Positions 35,353 to 44,865 of a stretch of DNA of 64,000 nucleotides are shown one piece after another. The position numbers and the translations under genes are program-made. A model generated the notes under the pieces. It worked only from the letters and a program-made list of their open reading frames with translations, searched no databases and had not been told where the DNA came from. The stretch covers positions 186,001 to 250,000 of the forward strand of contig NZ_CP013188.1 in the NCBI RefSeq assembly GCF_001444405.1. Reading direction: 5' to 3'. Position 1 is the first letter of the stretch, and every line of letters starts with the position of its first letter. The stretch is from Pseudoalteromonas phenolica. Lineage in GTDB: Bacteria; Pseudomonadota; Gammaproteobacteria; Enterobacterales; Alteromonadaceae.

Positions 35353-35949
35353 ATGAAACCTGAAGAAATAGGCAAAGCCTATGATCAAATAACTGAGCGT
35401 TGGGCGGCAGATACTTTCAATATGTCTAACGGCATTGCACAACATGAAAAAGCCATTGCTTTTACCCAAAATAGGGATAAAGCGCTGGATATTGGCTGTG
35501 GTCGTACAGGGCGTTTTATTGAGTTGTTGTCTCAAGCTGGTTTTGATGTTTCAGGGCTTGATGTCTCCCAAAAAATGCTCTCGCTTGCAAAAGAGCGACA
35601 TCCGCAAATCACTTTTGTTCACGCTGATATATGCAGTTACGACTTACCTTATAAATATGACTTTATTACTGCATGGGACAGTATTTGGCATATTCCTTTA
35701 AGTGAACAACGTAATGTTATTACCAAAATCGTCGACAGTTTAAATGCGGGTGGGGTGTTTATTTTCTCGTTTGGTGGCACTGAGTCAGAGGGTGCACATA
35801 CTAACTGCGCTATGGGTCCTGAGGTTTATTACTCCTCTTTAGGCACAAATGGTTTTGTGTCGTTGTTAATAGAGTTGGGCTGTACTATTAAACATCTTGA
35901 ATTCGAACAATATCCAGAGTTGCACACTTATATCATTGCCCAAAAGTAA
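35353..35949 (+). CDS. Class I SAM-dependent methyltransferase
   Basis: 198 residues with the Rossmann methyltransferase motifs: ALDIGCGRTGRF (motif I), GLDVSQKML (motif II acidic end) and FVHADICSYDLP, followed by FITAWDSIWHIP. Cytoplasmic; small-molecule or unknown substrate. It starts 9 bp after the ACT gene and ends the GFA-GNAT-ACT-methyltransferase run. Confidence 0.87.
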   Translation: MKPEEIGKAYDQITERWAADTFNMSNGIAQHEKAIAFTQNRDKALDIGCGRTGRFIELLSQAGFDVSGLDVSQKMLSLAKERHPQITFVHADICSYDLPYKYDFITAWDSIWHIPLSEQRNVITKIVDSLNAGGVFIFSFGGTESEGAHTNCAMGPEVYYSSLGTNGFVSLLIELGCTIKHLEFEQYPELHTYIIAQK

Positions 35950-36056
35950 AGAAGCAGAAAGACCAATCTAAAAGTTATATAGACAAATAAAGTTGCTGCT
36001 TAAGAGGTTTTCTGAAAAAGTGAGCGTATAAAAATATATCAACAGGAGTGCTCGTA

Positions 36057-36758
36057 ATGAAAACAATAGGCCTATTAGGCGGGATGAGTTGGGAGTCTAC
36101 GGCAAGTTATTACAAGGCCTTGAATGAAGGTATTAAAGCGAAACTTGGCGGTTTAAACTCGGCAAAAATTTGCTTGTATAGTGTTAACTTTGACGAAATC
36201 GAGCAGCTACAACATCAAGGTAAGTGGGCAGATACCGCAGTGATTCTCGCCGATGCAGCAAAGTCAGTAGAGCGTGCAGGTGCAGATTTCTTGATGATCT
36301 GTACTAATACCATGCATAAAGTAGTGCCAGAAATAGAAGCACAAATTAACATTCCTATTCTTCATATTGCCGATGCGACAGCTCAGTACTTAGTTCAAGA
36401 TGAGATTTCAAAGGTGGGCTTATTAGGCACCCAGTTCACTATGGAGCAAGACTTTTACAAAGGCCGTCTGAGCGATAAATTCGGCATTGAAGTCATTGTG
36501 CCCGATAAAGATGACCGCGAGATTATTCATAATGTTATCTATGATGAATTATGTCGTGGGATCATCAATCAATCTTCTCAAGAACAATACCTCAAAATTA
36601 TTGCCCGCCTTCATGAGCAAGGCGCACAAGCGGTGATCTTAGGGTGTACTGAAATTGCTTTATTGGTTAATCAAGCGAGTACTTGCATTCCTTTGTATGA
36701 CACCACCGCAATTCATGTCGAGCAAGGAGTAGATTATGCACTCAGCAGTGATAGGTAA
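36057..36758 (+). CDS. Aspartate/glutamate racemase family protein
   Basis: Cofactor-independent amino-acid racemase of 233 residues. Both catalytic Cys are present: Cys82 in CTNTMHK and Cys197 in LGCTEI; the start MKTIGLLGGMSWES is diagnostic. The start ATG 36057 is preferred over GTG 36048 because CAGGAG is well spaced. Probably an aspartate racemase (RacD/YgeA-like). Overlaps the next gene by 23 nt. Confidence 0.9.
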   Translation: MKTIGLLGGMSWESTASYYKALNEGIKAKLGGLNSAKICLYSVNFDEIEQLQHQGKWADTAVILADAAKSVERAGADFLMICTNTMHKVVPEIEAQINIPILHIADATAQYLVQDEISKVGLLGTQFTMEQDFYKGRLSDKFGIEVIVPDKDDREIIHNVIYDELCRGIINQSSQEQYLKIIARLHEQGAQAVILGCTEIALLVNQASTCIPLYDTTAIHVEQGVDYALSSDR

Positions 36759-37185
36759 CTTCTTTGCTATTCGGTTGGAGGTATATTTCTTACTTTTCTC
36801 TTTATTTGTTTTTTCTCCAAGCAGTTTTTCTACTGAGAAGTATTGCAAGCCATCAGATGGGGAAGCTCAATGTAAGGAAGTAAAGATTGGCTCTGCGGCG
36901 CTATTTACGATTGCCTTATTAGAGTCTGTGGTGCCTTACTGTGCAAAGTATGAAGAAGCAAATAAAGAAATTCGACAGTTTTTCAGGGATAAACAGTGGG
37001 AAGTTACTGAAGTGAAGAGGCGTTCATTGTTGAGTGACTACCCGACTGAATATGATGAACTTATGGCAGGTAATCGTAAATTGCATAAAGATGCAAGAAT
37101 TACTGAAAAGCAAAGGAAAGAAGTGTGTTTTAAGTGGGCTAACTCAATCAAAGAATCTGATATTTTGGCAAGAGATTTAAGGTAG
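36736..37185 (+). CDS. Exported protein of unknown function
   Basis: 149 residues. A hydrophobic signal segment (VYFLLFSLFVFSPSSFS) is followed by a Cys-containing mature part (YCKPSDGEAQCKEVKIG) and a charged helical C-terminus. I do not recognise the family. RBS AAGGAG, 6-7 nt before the ATG, and overlap with the racemase gene support translation. Confidence 0.55.
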   Translation: MHSAVIGNFFAIRLEVYFLLFSLFVFSPSSFSTEKYCKPSDGEAQCKEVKIGSAALFTIALLESVVPYCAKYEEANKEIRQFFRDKQWEVTEVKRRSLLSDYPTEYDELMAGNRKLHKDARITEKQRKEVCFKWANSIKESDILARDLR

Positions 37186-37309
37186 CTTAGGCCTTAATAA
37201 AATGTCGAAGCCGTGCTTTAGGCCCGTAGTTGTTCTGCCGTTATAAAAGCTCGTTTAGTAAAATGAAAAAGCAAAATCACAATCATTATCACAAAAAATG
37301 GTGTAAGGA

Positions 37310-37861
37310 ATGCAACAAACTCGAGTTATCGCTTTAAGTGGTGTTTCTGGTGCAGGGAAAACTTCTGTTATTAAATGCCTTGCTGAAGAGTTTAATAGCC
37401 CAACATTGTTGTTCGACGATTTTGTAGAGCCGAACACTTACCCTTTAGATATGAAGGCATGGCTGCATCAAGGTGCAGATATTTCGCAAATAAAGTCTCC
37501 CAGACTCACCAAAGCACTCAGTGAATTAAAAGTACAATGTGGTTCGCCGATGATTTTTATCGAAGAACCTTTCGGGCGAGAGAGGGTTGAAATAGCCTAT
37601 TTAATTGATTATGTGATCATGCTCGATATGCCTTTGGAAGTGTGTTTATCAAGAGTGAGCCAGCGCCATCTTAAAAACAGCAATGACCCGTCTACAACCC
37701 TAAGTAACTATATGCGAAAATATGACGATCACTTAAGAGCGGTTTATATAGCCGCAGCCAATCAAGTTCGTCAATCAAGCGACCTTATTATCTCAAATGT
37801 TGGTACAATTGCATCCATTCAAAGCGCAATAAGCGATTGGTTGCATGACAACGGCAAGTGA
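37310..37861 (+). CDS. P-loop nucleoside-kinase-like protein
   Basis: A 183-residue ATPase/kinase of the uridine/AAA kinase type. The Walker A motif GVSGAGKTS is at about 11-19; LLFDDFV gives the Asp-rich second motif and the region around VIMLDMPLEVCLSR resembles the lid of small-molecule kinases. Substrate not evident. Spacing of 26 bp to the epimerase gene suggests co-transcription. Confidence 0.75.
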   Translation: MQQTRVIALSGVSGAGKTSVIKCLAEEFNSPTLLFDDFVEPNTYPLDMKAWLHQGADISQIKSPRLTKALSELKVQCGSPMIFIEEPFGRERVEIAYLIDYVIMLDMPLEVCLSRVSQRHLKNSNDPSTTLSNYMRKYDDHLRAVYIAAANQVRQSSDLIISNVGTIASIQSAISDWLHDNGK

Positions 37862-37887
37862 TCGTCATTTTTAAATAAGAGATAGCC

Positions 37888-38757
37888 ATGAAAGTGTTAG
37901 TAACAGGTTCTGCGGGCAGAGTCGGGCGTGCAATTTATATTAAATTAATGCGTACCCATCAAGTTGTAGGCCTAGATAAAACACCTTGCTCTACCGCCGA
38001 TTATATTGGTGATATTCGCGATCAAACGCTGATCCAGCAAGCCCTCGAAGGGGTCGATGTCATTATTCATACCGCAGCCCTACATGCGCCCCATGTCGGA
38101 TTATTATCTGACGATGAGTTTCAATCTATTAATGTCGATGCCACAGAGCAATTAGCCCTTGAGGGTATCAAGCTAGGAGTAAAGCAGTTTATTTTTACCA
38201 GTACAACAGCACTGTATGGCCATGCATCGACTCCTAAACACACCACTGGGTGGGTTAATGAGCAAATTACTCCACAGCCAAAAACAGTGTATCACCGCAG
38301 TAAAATTGCTGCTGAAGACAAGCTGAAATCGATTTCTGATGTATTTAAACTGCCTGTGACTGTACTGCAAATGTCACGCTGTTTTCCTGAGCCGGCCGAC
38401 TTAATGGCGGTATATAGACTTACTCGGGGTATCGATGCGCGTGATGTGGCTAGTGCGCATTTAGCCGCGTTAGACACGCGCCTTACTGGGTTTAATCGTT
38501 TTATTGTGTCAGGAAAAACCCCGTTTAAAGCATCAGATTGCCCGCGTTTATTCAATGACGCCGCAGGTTTAATAAAGGAACAAGCCCCAGAACTGGCGGA
38601 GACGTTTTTACAGCGAGGATGGACACTACCCAATCAACTAGACCGAGTTTATGATTCTTCTGCTGCGCAGCAAAAGTTAGGGTGGCAACCAAAATATGGC
38701 TTCGAGTCGGTAATTGATATGTTGGATGTAGAGCTGGCTGAAGTTTTGCCTATTTAA
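37888..38757 (+). CDS. NAD-dependent epimerase/dehydratase (extended SDR)
   Basis: A 289-residue Rossmann enzyme: cofactor motif TGSAGRVG at the start, VIIHTAALHAP after strand 4, STTALYG and catalytic YHRSK (Tyr-x3-Lys). Relatives modify nucleotide sugars or reduce carbonyls. The sequence is on the short side but complete. No linked sugar genes, so its pathway is unclear. Confidence 0.85.
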   Translation: MKVLVTGSAGRVGRAIYIKLMRTHQVVGLDKTPCSTADYIGDIRDQTLIQQALEGVDVIIHTAALHAPHVGLLSDDEFQSINVDATEQLALEGIKLGVKQFIFTSTTALYGHASTPKHTTGWVNEQITPQPKTVYHRSKIAAEDKLKSISDVFKLPVTVLQMSRCFPEPADLMAVYRLTRGIDARDVASAHLAALDTRLTGFNRFIVSGKTPFKASDCPRLFNDAAGLIKEQAPELAETFLQRGWTLPNQLDRVYDSSAAQQKLGWQPKYGFESVIDMLDVELAEVLPI

Positions 38758-38859
38758 TTTCTTTTTAAGTACTCAGTCTTCATGCTCATATTTGGTTAAG
38801 TTAGGTGAGCTATGATTTAGCCTGTTGAAATAGAAATAACAAAAATTTAAGGACATGTG

Positions 38860-39576
38860 ATGCAACCTAAAGCAAACAATAATCTGCTATTGGCAGCGGG
38901 GATCTTTTTGGGCCTGACATTATTTGCGGTCATTGCCTCGAATGCGGCAATTTCAATTAAAGAATATGAGCGCACCGTTACGGTAAAAGGCTTGTCAGAG
39001 CGTGAAGTGCTCTCTGATGTAGTGATATGGCCAATTCAATTCAGTGCTGCTGAAAATGACTTAAAAGCTCTTTATGAGTCACTTGATGAGAAAACAGCTC
39101 ACATCAAAGACTTTTTAGAAAAGAACGGCATCAAGTCTGAAGATATTAGCTTTACTTCTCCGTCTGTGACTGACAAATCGGCGCAGCAATGGGGTGATAA
39201 TGCCCGCGCTGAGTTTCGTTATACCGCGCAGCAAAATGTAACCGTCTATTCGCAAGACTTAGATGCAGTGAGAAACGTCATGAGTAAACTGTCTGAGCTG
39301 GGTAAACAAGGCATCGTGTTTACCTCAGGTAGCTACCAGTTTCAAACCGAATATATTTACTCCAGTTTAAATGAACTTAAGCCAGATATGATCGAAGAAG
39401 CAACCAAAAATGCCCGGAAAGTGGCAACAAAGTTTGCCGAAGATTCAGGTAGCAAGTTAGGTAAGATTAAACGTGCCTCGCAAGGTCAATTTAGTATTTC
39501 GGCTCGAGACAGAAACAACCCGCATATTAAGAAAATACGGGTTGTATCAACCGTTGAGTATTATTTGTCAGATTGA
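38860..39576 (+). CDS. SIMPL-domain (DUF541) protein
   Basis: 238 residues with an N-terminal hydrophobic anchor (NLLLAAGIFLGLTLFAVIA) that may be uncleaved, then a SIMPL/DUF541 domain: ERTVTVKGLSEREV and the later TAQQNVTVYSQDLD, LNELKPDMIEEATKNARK pattern. Family role is periplasmic and poorly defined. The ATG 38860 is chosen over GTG 38857 for its spacing from AAGGA. Confidence 0.83.
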   Translation: MQPKANNNLLLAAGIFLGLTLFAVIASNAAISIKEYERTVTVKGLSEREVLSDVVIWPIQFSAAENDLKALYESLDEKTAHIKDFLEKNGIKSEDISFTSPSVTDKSAQQWGDNARAEFRYTAQQNVTVYSQDLDAVRNVMSKLSELGKQGIVFTSGSYQFQTEYIYSSLNELKPDMIEEATKNARKVATKFAEDSGSKLGKIKRASQGQFSISARDRNNPHIKKIRVVSTVEYYLSD

Positions 39577-39583
39577 TTTTTCT

Positions 39584-39840
39584 GTAGGCGCGACTTTACA
39601 TCGCACTTTTTGAATGTTTTTACGTTGGTTAAATTTACGTTGTAGGTCGGGCTTTAGCCCGACAAAATATTCAAACCATGGCGAAATAAATTACCCGACA
39701 TAAAGTCGGTGCTACCGGAGCGTAAATACTTTGTCGCCGTAAACGACGACCTACATTCAAAAAAACAGACTGGTGGTTTCTGTAGGCGCGATTTTACATC
39801 GCGCTTTTTGAATGGGTTTGCATGGGGTAAACCCACGCAA
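39584..39840. repeat. Inverted copy of the GTAG composite repeat
   Basis: Module B (113 bp, 39642-39754) is present in opposite orientation to the arrays at 10899 and 14538, with flanking module-A-like stretches (GTAGGCGCGACTTTACATCGC at 39584 and GTAGGCGCGATTTTACATCGC at 39782, each trimmed here to the start). It lies between the convergent SIMPL and RND genes; its hairpins could slow transcription from both sides. Confidence 0.8.
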
Positions 39841-39849
39841 ACAATATGA

Positions 39850-42800
39850 TCACAATGAATTAGCAAACTTAGTCTCAGTTAACGAGGCTTCAGTTTCCAT
39901 TTCACCACGGTGGTCTTTTGCCAGCATTTGATAAAGCAGTGGTAATACAATCAGTGTGAAGAAAGTACCAATCAACATACCTGCTACTAAAATAATACCA
40001 ATACTATTTCGTGCTTCTGCGCCCGCGCCGGTTACCAATACTAATGGGAAGTGACCAAGTACCGTTGCACCTGTTGTCATTAATATTGGGCGTAAACGTG
40101 TCGCTGCAGCGCCTTTAACCGCTTCAAGTTTCGACTTACCTTCAAGTTGCAGATGATTGGCAAACTCTACGATTAAAATACCATTTTTTGCAATCAGACC
40201 AATTAAAGTAATAAGGCCAATTTGGCTATAAATATTAATCGTCGTTAATTGTAAAAACGGTAGCATCAGAGCACCGGCAAGCGCTAATGGCGCACAGCCC
40301 AGTAACACCACAAGTGGGTCGCGGAAGCTGTTAAATTGAATCGTCAGTAAGAAATACACCACAATCATCGACACTAACAGTACGCCAACCATGGTATTGC
40401 CTTCTTTACGTAACTGGCGCGATTCTCCGGCATGGTCGATTGAGTAGCTTGCAGGCAATATGTCTGCTGCAATCTCTTCAACAGCCGTTAAACCTTGCTC
40501 TTTGGTTACGTGTGGTAAAACACCCGCTAAGATCCTAAATGAACTTTGTTGATTAAAAGACCCTAATACGCGTGGGCTCGTGAAGGTTCTTAAGCTCGCA
40601 AATGATGACACAGGAATAAGCTCACCAGAATCCGTGCGTATCTTCATGTCTAAGATGTTTTCAGGATTGTAACGGTCACCGTTATCAACTGCTGGAATAA
40701 CACGATACGCCTTACCATCTTTGTTGAAGTAATTTACAAAGTTATTCGACATTAAAATGCTCAGCTGTTCGTTTACCGATTGCAGGTTTAGGCCTAAATC
40801 TGCAATTAATTCGCGGTCAATTTCCAGCTCTGCTTGTGGTAAATCGATTTTTAAATCGGTATTAACGAACAAGAAGTTGCCACTGGCATTCGCTTTCGCG
40901 ATGATCTCATCAGCATATTTCTTCATTGCCACAGGGTCGTCATTGGCTCTGACTACCATTTCGATATCGAACTGGCCCGCAGTTGGTAAAGAAGCTGGCA
41001 AAATAGGGAACAAGCTCAAGCCATTTACACTTCCAAGGCGCGCAAATAGGTCGAAGTATAAGTCATGAACCGAATTTTCACGCTCTTCATAAGGTGCTAA
41101 CTCAACCCCACCGAAACCAGCGGCTGCGGTGATAATTTGCCAAGTGAATTTTGCGCCTTCAGTTTCATTCATGACCTTTGCTGTGTCATTCATTCGACTT
41201 GAGGTATAGGCCTGAGAAGACTCAGGTGGCGCTTCAACCACGACTTGAATGCTGCTTTGATCTTCAACTGGCGCAAGCTCTTTTTGCGATAGTAAATAAA
41301 AAGGTGCAGACAATAATGCGAACACAATGGCAATAAAAAACACTTGAGGACGCCATGCAAACAACTTATCTAAAGACTTGAAGTAGAAACTTTGTAACTT
41401 GTCGAAATAGCTATTTACTTTACGTGTAAGCTTACCTTCTTTACCACCCTCAGGGCTGACATAAGCACTCATGATCGGAGACAGCGTGATAGCCACTAGG
41501 CCCGAAATTAATACCGCAATGGCCAAAGTAAACGCAAACTCACGGAATAAGAAACCAGTTAAACCTGTTAAGAAGCCAATTGGGGCGTATACCGCAGCAA
41601 GGGTTAAGGTCATGGCAATCACGGGCACTAATAACTGACGCGAGCTGATAAGCGCAGCTTGCAATCGAGGTTTGCCTTCTCGCATGTGACGCGCCACGTT
41701 TTCAACCACCACGATGGCATCATCAACCACTAAACCAACCGATAATACGATGGCTAGAATGGTTAATAGGTTTAATGAAAAGCCCATCATCGAAATAACG
41801 GCGATGGCACCTAAAATCGAAATCGGAATGGTCACCAATGGCACAAGTGCTGTTCTGAAAGAGCCCATCATCGCAACGATTACAATACCTACAAGTAGCA
41901 CTGTTTCGGCAAGTGTCGTGAAGATCTCTTTAATTGAGTCACGCATGTACAGCGTACCATCGTAACCAATTTCGATATTCATACCATTTGGTAGACCATC
42001 GTTGATCTGCGGTAACTTGGCATAAAGCGCGTCACCAATGTCGATTTCATTCGCACCAGGCAGCGCCCAAATCGCTAAGAAAACGGTGTCATGAGAATCT
42101 AAACGTGCCGTAACCATGCCTTCGGCTTCGCCTATTTCGATGTCGGCAACTGTACCAAGACGAAGTTGCGAGCCGTCTTGCTCTTTGATAATTAGGTTTT
42201 CAAAATCGGCCACGCTTTTCAGGCTGGTATTGGCCATTAAATCGATGCGTTGACGGTTGTTTTCACTGTAACCTAATGTCGCAATGGTGTTATTTGCTTG
42301 CAGTGCAGCAAACACATCACTGGCACTTAAATCATAAATAGCGAGTTTATCTGCGTTTAACCAAATACGCATTGCAGGGTCGCGGCCACCTTCAAGGGTG
42401 ACTTTTTGCACGCCCTCAATGTCGCTCATGCTTGGCACAACATTACGAATAAGATAATCACTGACTTCACTGCGCGGTAAGCCTTGCGACTGCACATCTA
42501 AATAGAACACGGCATAGGGGCTATCGGCACGCACAATTTGGATAGCGGGGTCTTCAGCACCCGTTGGTAACTCAAACTTAATTTGGTTGAGCTTAGTGGT
42601 TAATTCAGCGAGCGCATCTGTGGTGCTATGGTTTAGCTCAAGCCAAGCTGTGACTTTACTAAAGCCCGCAGTGGTGACTGAATCAACATAATCAACGCCG
42701 GGCACGGTTGAGGTTACACGTTCAATTGGCTCTGTCACATAGCCTTTAACGACATCAGCAGACGCACCTGTATACACGGTATTGATAACCAGTGACGCAC

Positions 42801-42948
42801 TTTCAATCTTAGGATATTGCTGTACCGAAATCTTTTGCGCGGCGTTTAGGCCTGCCAAGATGATCAATACCGACAGTACAATTGCAAGTACGGGGCGATT
42901 GACAAAAATGTCCATGAAAGAAGGTTTGTTCTCATGTAATGCACTCAT
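39850..42948 (-). CDS. RND efflux inner-membrane transporter (HAE1-like)
   Basis: A 1032-residue proton-driven tripartite pump subunit. It starts with the typical MDIFVNRPVLAIVLSVLIILAGL, has two large periplasmic loops and about 12 TM helices. The proton-relay pair is in TM4 (LSVGLVVDDAIVVVENV, around residue 405) and the C-terminal half has GLIAKNGILIVEFAN with its Lys. Substrates are likely drugs, detergents or other hydrophobics. The partner adaptor gene abuts it; no outer-membrane factor gene is linked. Confidence 0.94.
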   Translation of the reverse strand: MSALHENKPSFMDIFVNRPVLAIVLSVLIILAGLNAAQKISVQQYPKIESASLVINTVYTGASADVVKGYVTEPIERVTSTVPGVDYVDSVTTAGFSKVTAWLELNHSTTDALAELTTKLNQIKFELPTGAEDPAIQIVRADSPYAVFYLDVQSQGLPRSEVSDYLIRNVVPSMSDIEGVQKVTLEGGRDPAMRIWLNADKLAIYDLSASDVFAALQANNTIATLGYSENNRQRIDLMANTSLKSVADFENLIIKEQDGSQLRLGTVADIEIGEAEGMVTARLDSHDTVFLAIWALPGANEIDIGDALYAKLPQINDGLPNGMNIEIGYDGTLYMRDSIKEIFTTLAETVLLVGIVIVAMMGSFRTALVPLVTIPISILGAIAVISMMGFSLNLLTILAIVLSVGLVVDDAIVVVENVARHMREGKPRLQAALISSRQLLVPVIAMTLTLAAVYAPIGFLTGLTGFLFREFAFTLAIAVLISGLVAITLSPIMSAYVSPEGGKEGKLTRKVNSYFDKLQSFYFKSLDKLFAWRPQVFFIAIVFALLSAPFYLLSQKELAPVEDQSSIQVVVEAPPESSQAYTSSRMNDTAKVMNETEGAKFTWQIITAAAGFGGVELAPYEERENSVHDLYFDLFARLGSVNGLSLFPILPASLPTAGQFDIEMVVRANDDPVAMKKYADEIIAKANASGNFLFVNTDLKIDLPQAELEIDRELIADLGLNLQSVNEQLSILMSNNFVNYFNKDGKAYRVIPAVDNGDRYNPENILDMKIRTDSGELIPVSSFASLRTFTSPRVLGSFNQQSSFRILAGVLPHVTKEQGLTAVEEIAADILPASYSIDHAGESRQLRKEGNTMVGVLLVSMIVVYFLLTIQFNSFRDPLVVLLGCAPLALAGALMLPFLQLTTINIYSQIGLITLIGLIAKNGILIVEFANHLQLEGKSKLEAVKGAAATRLRPILMTTGATVLGHFPLVLVTGAGAEARNSIGIILVAGMLIGTFFTLIVLPLLYQMLAKDHRGEMETEASLTETKFANSL

Positions 42949-44063
42949 TACTGACCTCCGGTATTATCGTCCGTCGTGGCTAATTGCTCATCTAATGGCG
43001 CGGTATAAACCAAAATACCTTCCCTTAATTTAAATGCGCCTTCGCCAGCGATAAACTCACCGCCATTTAGGCCAGATAACACAACTTGTTGGTCACCTAA
43101 CTTTTCACCTAATGTGACTTTGATCGGTTTAGCGCGCCAGTTTTGTTGATCATCTTTTTCAAGTGCATAGACAAACTCACCAAAGTGACTACGAGTGATT
43201 GCTGCGGTTGGTACGACAACCGCATTGGTTGTATAGAGCGGTACACGCACGCTGGCAATTTGGTTATGACTGAGCGCGCCATTTAGATTCGCGATTTCAG
43301 CTCTATAGCTTTGCTGTCGAGAGTTGGCATCTAGCATTGGCATTTTAGCGATGACCTTTGCTACAACTTCTGATGTGTTTTGATTCACCAGTGCGACTTT
43401 CATTTCTTCACCGATTTTAGGCTGGCGAAGTGTTTGCGGTACTGAGAAGTCGACCCAAATAGTGTCGTTCAGGCCCACTAATGTGGTGATTTGAATATTT
43501 GCATCGATAAGCTGACCCACTTGATATTGGCTTAGCCCAACTTGGCCTTTGAAAGGGGCGGTAACGGTTTTTTTGTTAATAACGGCATTGAGGTTTTGTA
43601 CTTCGGCTTTAGCAACGGCTACATCAGCGCGTGCTTTGTCGACTTCATCCGGGCTAATGCGTTTTTGTTGCAGCAGCTTTGTTACTCGTGAATAGGTTGA
43701 TTCAGCTAAAGTAACACGTGCTTTTGCAGCGGCGAGCTGTGCCTTTTCGACACTGGTATCTAAGCGCAGCAACACTTGGCCTTTTTCAACAATGTCACCG
43801 GGTTTAAAGCCAACGTAATTGATAGGGCCCGGATACTCATTGCTAATATCGATGATGCTCGGTGCTTTTAACTGGCCGATCACCTTGCTAGTTTGCGTAT
43901 ACTGAATTGTTTCAGCGTAAACGCTAGCCACTGACGCCGAAGGTTCAGGAAAAGATTCGCCAAACGCGATCATGGCTTGAATTTGGTTAAACTTGGTAAG
44001 TCCTAATCCGCCTATAACCGTAAAGATAATGAGAATGCTGACAATCCAGCGTTTAATATTCAT
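42948..44063 (-). CDS. RND periplasmic adaptor protein
   Basis: A 371-residue membrane-fusion partner of the downstream RND pump. It has an N-terminal anchor (WIVSILIIFTVIGGLGLT, probably not cleaved) rather than a lipobox, lipoyl halves (FKPGDIVEKGQVLLRLD and VTAPFKGQVGLSQ) around a short hairpin, then beta-barrel motifs. Stop and pump start share a base (42948). Belongs to the tetR-led operon. Confidence 0.92.
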   Translation of the reverse strand: MNIKRWIVSILIIFTVIGGLGLTKFNQIQAMIAFGESFPEPSASVASVYAETIQYTQTSKVIGQLKAPSIIDISNEYPGPINYVGFKPGDIVEKGQVLLRLDTSVEKAQLAAAKARVTLAESTYSRVTKLLQQKRISPDEVDKARADVAVAKAEVQNLNAVINKKTVTAPFKGQVGLSQYQVGQLIDANIQITTLVGLNDTIWVDFSVPQTLRQPKIGEEMKVALVNQNTSEVVAKVIAKMPMLDANSRQQSYRAEIANLNGALSHNQIASVRVPLYTTNAVVVPTAAITRSHFGEFVYALEKDDQQNWRAKPIKVTLGEKLGDQQVVLSGLNGGEFIAGEGAFKLREGILVYTAPLDEQLATTDDNTGGQ

Positions 44064-44075
44064 GGTGTTGCTCCC

Positions 44076-44801
44076 TTAACGTAATTCTAAATTAATAAGT
44101 GCTTGCTCAATTCGCTCAAGAGAGTCTGGCGTGATTGGAGACTGCCAAGGGTAACTGTTGAGAAGGCGAATTGTGCTACGAATGATTGGTGCGTTGAAGG
44201 CAATAGGCTCTAGTAGTGAGGCTGTACCTTCGATAATCTGTTGCTGTTGCTTAACGCGTAAAACTTGCTCGTAACCTACGGTTAGTGCCCAGCCGCTAAC
44301 GATAATTTCTTCAATGACTTCACTTAAATTAGGCACTTCTTTGAGCTCGCCCGCATTGATCCCATCCATGATGGCAAGCTTGAAACCTTGCTCACATAAA
44401 TTACAAGCTTCAATCATTTTGCCTGACCATAATGACGAGGCGCGTTTGATCACCGCTTCGTTGGTTGCGTAAGACTGCAGCTCGTAATCAAACTCAAAAC
44501 ATTGCAGCTTCTTCGGGGCAATGAGGGTGATTGCCAGCATTTTCTCTGGGGTAGACAGAGGAAGCTTTAAAACACGCTCAAATACCGCTGAGGCATGTTT
44601 AAACGATTGAAATGCTAGCGCAAGCACAATGTCTTCTTTACTTTGAACAAATTTATAGACAGATCCCATCGACAAGCCTGCAAGGCGGGCAATTTTTGCC
44701 ATGGTGAAATCGGTAATTGAGGACTCTTGGATACACTGAACAGCCGCATCAAGGATCATTTCTTGTTGCTGTTCAGGGCTAAATTTTGGTGCTGGCGCCA
44801 T
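44076..44801 (-). CDS. TetR/AcrR-family repressor of the RND operon
   Basis: A 241-residue dimeric repressor. The N-terminal HTH (EQQQEMILDAAVQCIQES to MAKIARLAGLSMGSVYKFVQSKEDIVLAL) is standard; the C-terminal ligand domain is family-specific. It is the first gene of the operon, 12 bp before the adaptor gene, and a perfect 43-bp palindrome covers its promoter, so it should repress itself and the pump until a ligand binds. Confidence 0.92.
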   Translation of the reverse strand: MAPAPKFSPEQQQEMILDAAVQCIQESSITDFTMAKIARLAGLSMGSVYKFVQSKEDIVLALAFQSFKHASAVFERVLKLPLSTPEKMLAITLIAPKKLQCFEFDYELQSYATNEAVIKRASSLWSGKMIEACNLCEQGFKLAIMDGINAGELKEVPNLSEVIEEIIVSGWALTVGYEQVLRVKQQQQIIEGTASLLEPIAFNAPIIRSTIRLLNSYPWQSPITPDSLERIEQALINLELR

Positions 44802-44822
44802 ACTTTATATCTCTTAAATCTT

Positions 44823-44865
44823 TAGAATAACCACATTCGAATGGTATTCGAATGTGGTTATTCTA
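44823..44865. promoter_or_regulatory. Perfect 43-bp palindromic operator upstream of tetR
   Basis: Left arm TAGAATAACCACATTCGAAT (44823-44842), spacer GGT, right arm ATTCGAATGTGGTTATTCTA (44846-44865): 20 perfect pairs. It ends 22 bp from the tetR start and carries TATTCT on the minus strand as a possible -10. The length fits two TetR dimers. Confidence 0.85.

Noticed and set aside
44823..44865. Palindrome read as a transcription terminator
   Set aside because: It is upstream of tetR, lacks a T-tract and is much better explained as a repressor operator.
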